This document shows, in pieces, positions 27,910 to 30,804 of a DNA stretch of 30,804 nucleotides. The position numbers were made by a program, and so were the translations under genes. Position 1 is the first letter of the stretch. The number at the start of each line of letters is the position of its first letter. Origin of the DNA: a virus; IMG/VR virus record IMGVR_UViG_3300028840_004389, positions 1 to 30,804 of that record; one strand, written 5' to 3'. The notes under the pieces were generated by a model, which saw only the letters and a program-made list of their open reading frames with translations, was not told where the DNA came from and did no database searches.

Positions 27910-28542
27910 ATGAAAGTGCTGAACCTCTACGCGGGCATCGGTGGAAACCGGAAGCTATGGGAAGACGTAGAGGTAACAGCAGTTGAGATCGTGCCTGAAA
28001 TAGCGGCTATTTACCAGGATTTCTTCCCAGATGATAAAGTCATAATAGGTGACGCACACCAGTATCTATTAGATCATTACAAGGAATTTGATTTTATATG
28101 GTCCTCTCCACCATGTATCACTCACAGCAGATTTAAAGAGTGGGCAATAAAAATTGAAAAACAGAACCCAGTTTACCCTGATCTAGTTCTTTATGAGGAA
28201 ATCATTTTTTTAGAAAAATTCTGTAAGTCTAAATGGTGTGTTGAAAACGTAATAGGTTATTACAACCCATTAATTAGACCTCAGAATGTAGGTAGGCATT
28301 ATTTCTGGGCTAATTTTCTAATAACAGATAAATACATACCATCAAGTGACATTCAATACGGCACTATTGATGATTGGGAACGAATCTCAGGATTTGATTT
28401 ATCAAAATATACCGGCATAGATAAAAGAGCAATCCTAAGAAGCTGTGTAAACCCCATATTAGGAAAACACGTTCTTGACTGTGCTAGAGGAAATACCCAG
28501 GTTCCTTTAACCAAGTTTAGTGAGGTAAAAGTCCATGAATAG
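27910..28542 (+). CDS. DNA cytosine-C5 methyltransferase-like protein, small phage type
   Basis: 210 residues. NLYAGIGGNRKLW (about 5-17) is the SAM-binding motif I, GDAH the next acidic site, SSPPCITHS (about 65-73) the catalytic PPC loop with Cys69, and VENV (111-114) the ENV motif; CVNPILGKHVLDC near the end matches the closing motif. It is much shorter than bacterial Dcm (over 400 residues), with almost no target-recognition domain, as in small phage enzymes. Together with the MT-A70 and N4/N6 enzymes this gives three methylation chemistries. Confidence 0.85.
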   Translation: MKVLNLYAGIGGNRKLWEDVEVTAVEIVPEIAAIYQDFFPDDKVIIGDAHQYLLDHYKEFDFIWSSPPCITHSRFKEWAIKIEKQNPVYPDLVLYEEIIFLEKFCKSKWCVENVIGYYNPLIRPQNVGRHYFWANFLITDKYIPSSDIQYGTIDDWERISGFDLSKYTGIDKRAILRSCVNPILGKHVLDCARGNTQVPLTKFSEVKVHE

Positions 28543-28585
28543 CAAATCTAAAAGGATGGCAGAATACGACGGGGGTAAGACTTAA
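28535..28585 (+). CDS. Possible 16-residue minigene
   Basis: ATG eight bases before the end of the C5 methyltransferase; product MNSKSKRMAEYDGGKT. It runs into the TATA element of the next gene, so it would be the end of this transcript. It may be a relay remnant or chance. Confidence 0.25.
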   Translation: MNSKSKRMAEYDGGKT

Positions 28586-28592
28586 ATAGTTA
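28579..28592 (+). promoter_or_regulatory. Archaeal TATA promoter for the AbrB-like gene
   Basis: GACTTAAATAGTTA contains a TATA-like box about 36 bases before the ATG at 28622. A new promoter here separates the methyltransferase operon from the regulator and zinc-ribbon operon that runs across the circle join. Confidence 0.5.
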
Positions 28593-28621
28593 CCTGACAG
28601 TTAATAAGACGTGAATAAGAC

Positions 28622-29002
28622 ATGGTAAAAGGGGTGTTTGAACAAATCGTAAGAACAAGCGGGAATAGCCTAGTTGCTACGATCCCGAAAGAAGTCGTAG
28701 ACGGTATGAAAATATCAAGCGGTGTGAGTGTTCGGTTTTTGATAGAATATGCACCACCTGAGATAGAGTTTTCAACCGAAAAGGATGGTCACAAATACAG
28801 TGTTTCCTTATTCGATGATGGTGGTCTAGCTACCTTCCTAGATGATAGCATTCAAGAAACCTTAGAATTATCGAGCCCACCACATCTATTAGCTCTATAC
28901 GACTTTATACAGAAAATTGTACACGATCCTGAACTCATAGAGAAAGCACACGAATTCGATTATAGCGACGAGGAAATGGCATTCGACGAAGACGAGGAAT
29001 AA
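28622..29002 (+). CDS. AbrB/SpoVT-like transcription regulator
   Basis: 126 residues. VRTSGNSLVATIPKEVVDGM and KISSGVSVRFLIE (about 10-42) form the swapped-hairpin AbrB DNA-binding domain seen in many archaeal regulators and antitoxins. The remainder is helical and acidic (DFIQKIVHDPELIEKAHEFD), ending in DEDEE. No toxin gene is adjacent. It probably regulates its own operon, which it opens from its own TATA box. Confidence 0.8.
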   Translation: MVKGVFEQIVRTSGNSLVATIPKEVVDGMKISSGVSVRFLIEYAPPEIEFSTEKDGHKYSVSLFDDGGLATFLDDSIQETLELSSPPHLLALYDFIQKIVHDPELIEKAHEFDYSDEEMAFDEDEE

Positions 29003-29007
29003 ATTTC

Positions 29008-29304
29008 ATGAATAGTGAAAAACTAAGGTATTGGGCTAGTCTAATTTACATCCCCGATAACCTACATCTACGGGATGCACCCGGGAGCAGCAAGCACCAA
29101 GAGAAGATCAAGGAGATACTAGAGCTGGTGAGAGAGGCGAGTGAAAACCCTACCGTGGAGGTCTATGAACGCCTCCGTTCTGTACGGCCTATCGCCTGCC
29201 CAGACAACGAACCCGGCTTCCCAAATTACTGCAAGTATCTACAGTATGTCATAACGCAGCTTGATGGATTCATCCATTTAAATGAGGGGCAAGAGGATGG
29301 ATGA
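29008..29304 (+). CDS. Small helical hypothetical protein
   Basis: 98 residues. Helical and charged (QEKIKEILELVREASENPTV, YERLRSVRPIACPDNEPG, KYLQYVITQLDGFIHLN). Two cysteines (IACP, YCKYL) lie 11 residues apart. Not recognised. It follows the AbrB-like gene by five bases and overlaps the next by eight. Confidence 0.55.
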   Translation: MNSEKLRYWASLIYIPDNLHLRDAPGSSKHQEKIKEILELVREASENPTVEVYERLRSVRPIACPDNEPGFPNYCKYLQYVITQLDGFIHLNEGQEDG

Positions 29305-29473
29305 AATAAAATCTGTAGAGGATTTAATGGCTTTATACGACAAGCCCCGGCCTTCATTAATGCTTTATGAGGCTGATCTAAAACCCACAGAAGTCTATGT
29401 TAAAGAACTTCTTGATAAACTTGGTATAGATCCCGTTGAATGGGACCGTAAATACGGAGGCCAAGAGGAATAA
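29297..29473 (+). CDS. Small acidic hypothetical protein
   Basis: 58 residues from the ATG at 29297, which has GGGGCAAGAGG before it; an ATG five codons upstream is also open. EIKSVEDLMALYDKPRPSLM and VYVKELLDKLGIDPVEWDRK suggest short helices with a proline turn. Not recognised. Its TAA shares a base with the next ATG. Confidence 0.55.
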   Translation: MDEIKSVEDLMALYDKPRPSLMLYEADLKPTEVYVKELLDKLGIDPVEWDRKYGGQEE

Positions 29474-29745
29474 TGGATATGGAATTTATAGAAAAAGAGG
29501 ATCCAAGACCACCTGAAAAACGGCGACATGGCGGGATTCACTATTGTAGTAAGTGCGGGCATCCTAATAACTTAGGTCAACAGCGAAGAAAAAGATACAA
29601 ACTTGGGGAAAAACAGTGTAAACTTGGTGAAGAACCAAAATGCATCAAATGCGGTCACGGTTTATGGACCGATTTTGAACCGAAGTACAGACAAGGGATC
29701 TTAGGATCTATCCAGAAAAAGGAGAGTCAAGAGGATGCAGACTGA
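29473..29745 (+). CDS. Zinc-ribbon protein
   Basis: 90 residues. CSKCGHPNN (about 25-33) and CIKCGHGLW (about 56-64) are two matched knuckles of one ribbon, with a basic Lys/Gly stretch between them (RRKRYKLGEKQCKLGEE). The C-terminus is polar. It overlaps the radical-SAM-like gene by eleven bases, so it may be that protein's partner. Confidence 0.65.
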   Translation: MDMEFIEKEDPRPPEKRRHGGIHYCSKCGHPNNLGQQRRKRYKLGEKQCKLGEEPKCIKCGHGLWTDFEPKYRQGILGSIQKKESQEDAD

Positions 29746-30508
29746 GATACAGAAACGCCTCGCACCAGTCAAAGTAAACTACAGTCTTGGTCCCTATAAC
29801 AAGGTTAAGGGAGATCAACAGTGGATCCGCATTACTGAGGGGTGTCCTTGGAACCATGAATACTGTTACGAGCCGACAGAGATCAAGGTATTTGGTATCC
29901 CAGAGATAGTTCGCAATAAAGTCGGTGTAATGGACATGAATCTTCTCTGCAAACCTGAGTCACTAGATATAATCAATGAACTTAGAGAAAAACAGGTGAA
30001 CGGTAAGGTAGTTCATTATGAAATGTTATGCGGCATCGACTACAGATTCCTTACTCCAGAGATAGCTCAAGCTCTCTATGATGCCCGTTTCGGGGCCTTC
30101 AACAAGAAAGGTGAATGGTATCGTTCCATGCGGTTTGCCTGGGACATGGACTTTGGTGAACAGAGAGACATACGAGAAACAATCAAGATCCTAGAGACAG
30201 CGGGCTACAAAAACGAGGAATTAATGGTCTTTATGATCTGCAACTGGAGGATCCCATATTCAACAAATCTCCGTAAACTCGATTTATGTAAAGTCTGGGG
30301 CGTAAAGGTAGCCGACTGTTACTATGATAACCAGACTGGGCCACAGTTCATACCGCTTCACTGGACCCTTGAACAGATATATGATTTTAGGCGAAAGGCA
30401 AGGAAACACAACCAGATGATACGATTCAAGATAGACCCTCAGACATCAATTAACCAACATAGCGAGATTATCCATGTCCATTTAAAGGGAGAACCGAAGG
30501 ATGAATGA
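29735..30508 (+). CDS. Radical-SAM-like protein with a Cys-to-His change in the cluster motif
   Basis: 257 residues. The start resembles a short radical SAM enzyme: a basic N-terminus, WIRITEGCPWNHEYCYEP at 30-47, and then alternating strand and helix blocks of a partial TIM barrel (VVHYEMLCGIDYRF, FAWDMDF, LMVFMICNWRIP, VWGVKVADCYY, MIRFKIDP). The [4Fe-4S] motif CxxxCxxC appears as C37-xxx-H41-xx-C44: the middle cysteine is histidine (codon CAT). The enzyme may hold an unusual cluster or have lost the chemistry. Substrate unknown. Coupled to a zinc-ribbon gene on one side and a membrane peptide on the other. Confidence 0.7.
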   Translation: MQTEIQKRLAPVKVNYSLGPYNKVKGDQQWIRITEGCPWNHEYCYEPTEIKVFGIPEIVRNKVGVMDMNLLCKPESLDIINELREKQVNGKVVHYEMLCGIDYRFLTPEIAQALYDARFGAFNKKGEWYRSMRFAWDMDFGEQRDIRETIKILETAGYKNEELMVFMICNWRIPYSTNLRKLDLCKVWGVKVADCYYDNQTGPQFIPLHWTLEQIYDFRRKARKHNQMIRFKIDPQTSINQHSEIIHVHLKGEPKDE

Positions 30509-30644
30509 ACTACATTTGTTTCTCGGCCTGTTTTGTATTTGGACTTGGTGGGTCTATGTTTCTCATAGACAAAATAAACGATTTGAAAAAGAAATAGATG
30601 AGCTGTGGCGTGCAGTCCTAAAAGCGGAGGACACTAAGGAATGA
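30501..30644 (+). CDS. Small single-span membrane protein with charged tail
   Basis: 47 residues. One N-terminal membrane helix (LHLFLGLFCIWTWWVYV) and a charged helical tail (NKRFEKEIDELWRAVLKAE). The ATG overlaps the previous gene by eight bases; GGACA lies near its end, and its TGA overlaps the next ATG. Not recognised. Confidence 0.55.
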   Translation: MNELHLFLGLFCIWTWWVYVSHRQNKRFEKEIDELWRAVLKAEDTKE

Positions 30645-30748
30645 AGTACTTAGATACTGTAAGACTCGTTAAACTAAGGGATCACCTAGACTATATGAAG
30701 TTCCTAGTAAAAATCCGTAAAGCAAACGAGGAGAAGGACATAGAATGA
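30641..30748 (+). CDS. 35-residue peptide gene crossing the circle join
   Basis: ATG in an ATGA overlap, product KYLDTVRLVKLRDHLDYMKF plus a charged end (KANEEKDIE). Its downstream part is the same sequence as bases 2-88 of the window, where the left copy ends at TGA 86-88. Probably one amphipathic helix. It couples the 47-residue gene to the winged-helix gene, so the operon runs straight through the join. Confidence 0.55.
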   Translation: MKYLDTVRLVKLRDHLDYMKFLVKIRKANEEKDIE

Positions 30749-30804
30749 TTGTAGCTATTAGTAAAGAAGAGGGCGTAGTATTGAATATTTTAAAAGATGT
30801 TTTT
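30661..30804. repeat. Terminal redundancy, right copy (circular join)
   Basis: Exact copy of bases 1-144. The ATG of the winged-helix gene appears here again at 30745. The window should be closed into a circle of 30,660 bases by removing one copy. Confidence 0.9.

Noticed and set aside
1-30804. CRISPR array, rRNA, tRNA or insertion sequence
   Set aside because: I saw no set of regularly spaced repeats, no tRNA arms, no rRNA-like block, and no transposase or terminal inverted repeats by eye.

Overview
The window is one complete circular element plus a short assembly overlap. Bases 1-144 recur exactly at 30661-30804, so the unit is 30,660 bp and a small gene crosses the join. It looks like an archaeal virus, or a virus-like plasmid. 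Promoters are archaeal TATA boxes (TTTATA / TATAAATA) lying about 25-38 bases before start codons. Ribosome binding sites are GGAGG/GAGGTGA-like. Regulators are ribbon-helix-helix, winged-helix and AbrB types, and many products are tiny zinc-ribbon or one- and two-helix membrane proteins. No polymerase, HK97-type or double-jelly-roll capsid protein, terminase, portal or tail protein is recognisable. The host lineage cannot be fixed from the sequence.

Layout. (1) 28622-30748, through the circle join, to 2968 (+): a chain of small genes joined by 4-base stop/start overlaps. It holds AbrB-like and winged-helix regulators, zinc ribbons, a radical-SAM-like protein whose middle cysteine is histidine, and an MT-A70 DNA adenine methyltransferase. 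(2) 3002-6595 (-): a glycosyltransferase and a 771-residue membrane-anchored beta-helix spike. (3) 6674-12467 (+): the proposed structural region, with two paralogous signal-peptide proteins, a polytopic membrane protein, a separately transcribed two-helix hydrophobic protein (candidate major capsid protein), basic proteins, a 645-residue coiled-coil protein and a secreted, membrane-anchored adhesin. (4) 12522-16606 (-): a tyrosine recombinase catalytic domain, and an operon of a ribbon-helix-helix regulator, five membrane or virion-like proteins and a P-loop ATPase. (5) 16668-19760 (+): membrane proteins, a second glycosyltransferase and a small SAM methyltransferase, probably a glycan-modifying set. 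(6) 19728-20500: two minus-strand genes, an integrase-N-terminus-like fragment and a repeat-rich control region. (7) 20505-28585 (+): a long translationally coupled operon with a ribbon-helix-helix regulator, three winged-helix proteins, a zinc metallopeptidase, an N4/N6-type DNA methyltransferase and a C5 cytosine methyltransferase.

How it may work together (inference). A two-helix capsid-like protein, membrane-spanning minor proteins, a packaging-type ATPase, anchored adhesins, glycosyltransferases and an integrase fit a spindle-shaped or pleomorphic membrane-containing archaeal virus better than a tailed one. Three DNA methyltransferases of different chemistry without a visible restriction enzyme suggest self-protection against host restriction. 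The most unusual points are the start sites (ATA, CTG and an unresolved start on the capsid candidate), minigenes of 10-16 codons that relay translation between genes, and perfectly palindromic TATA boxes placed midway between divergent genes.
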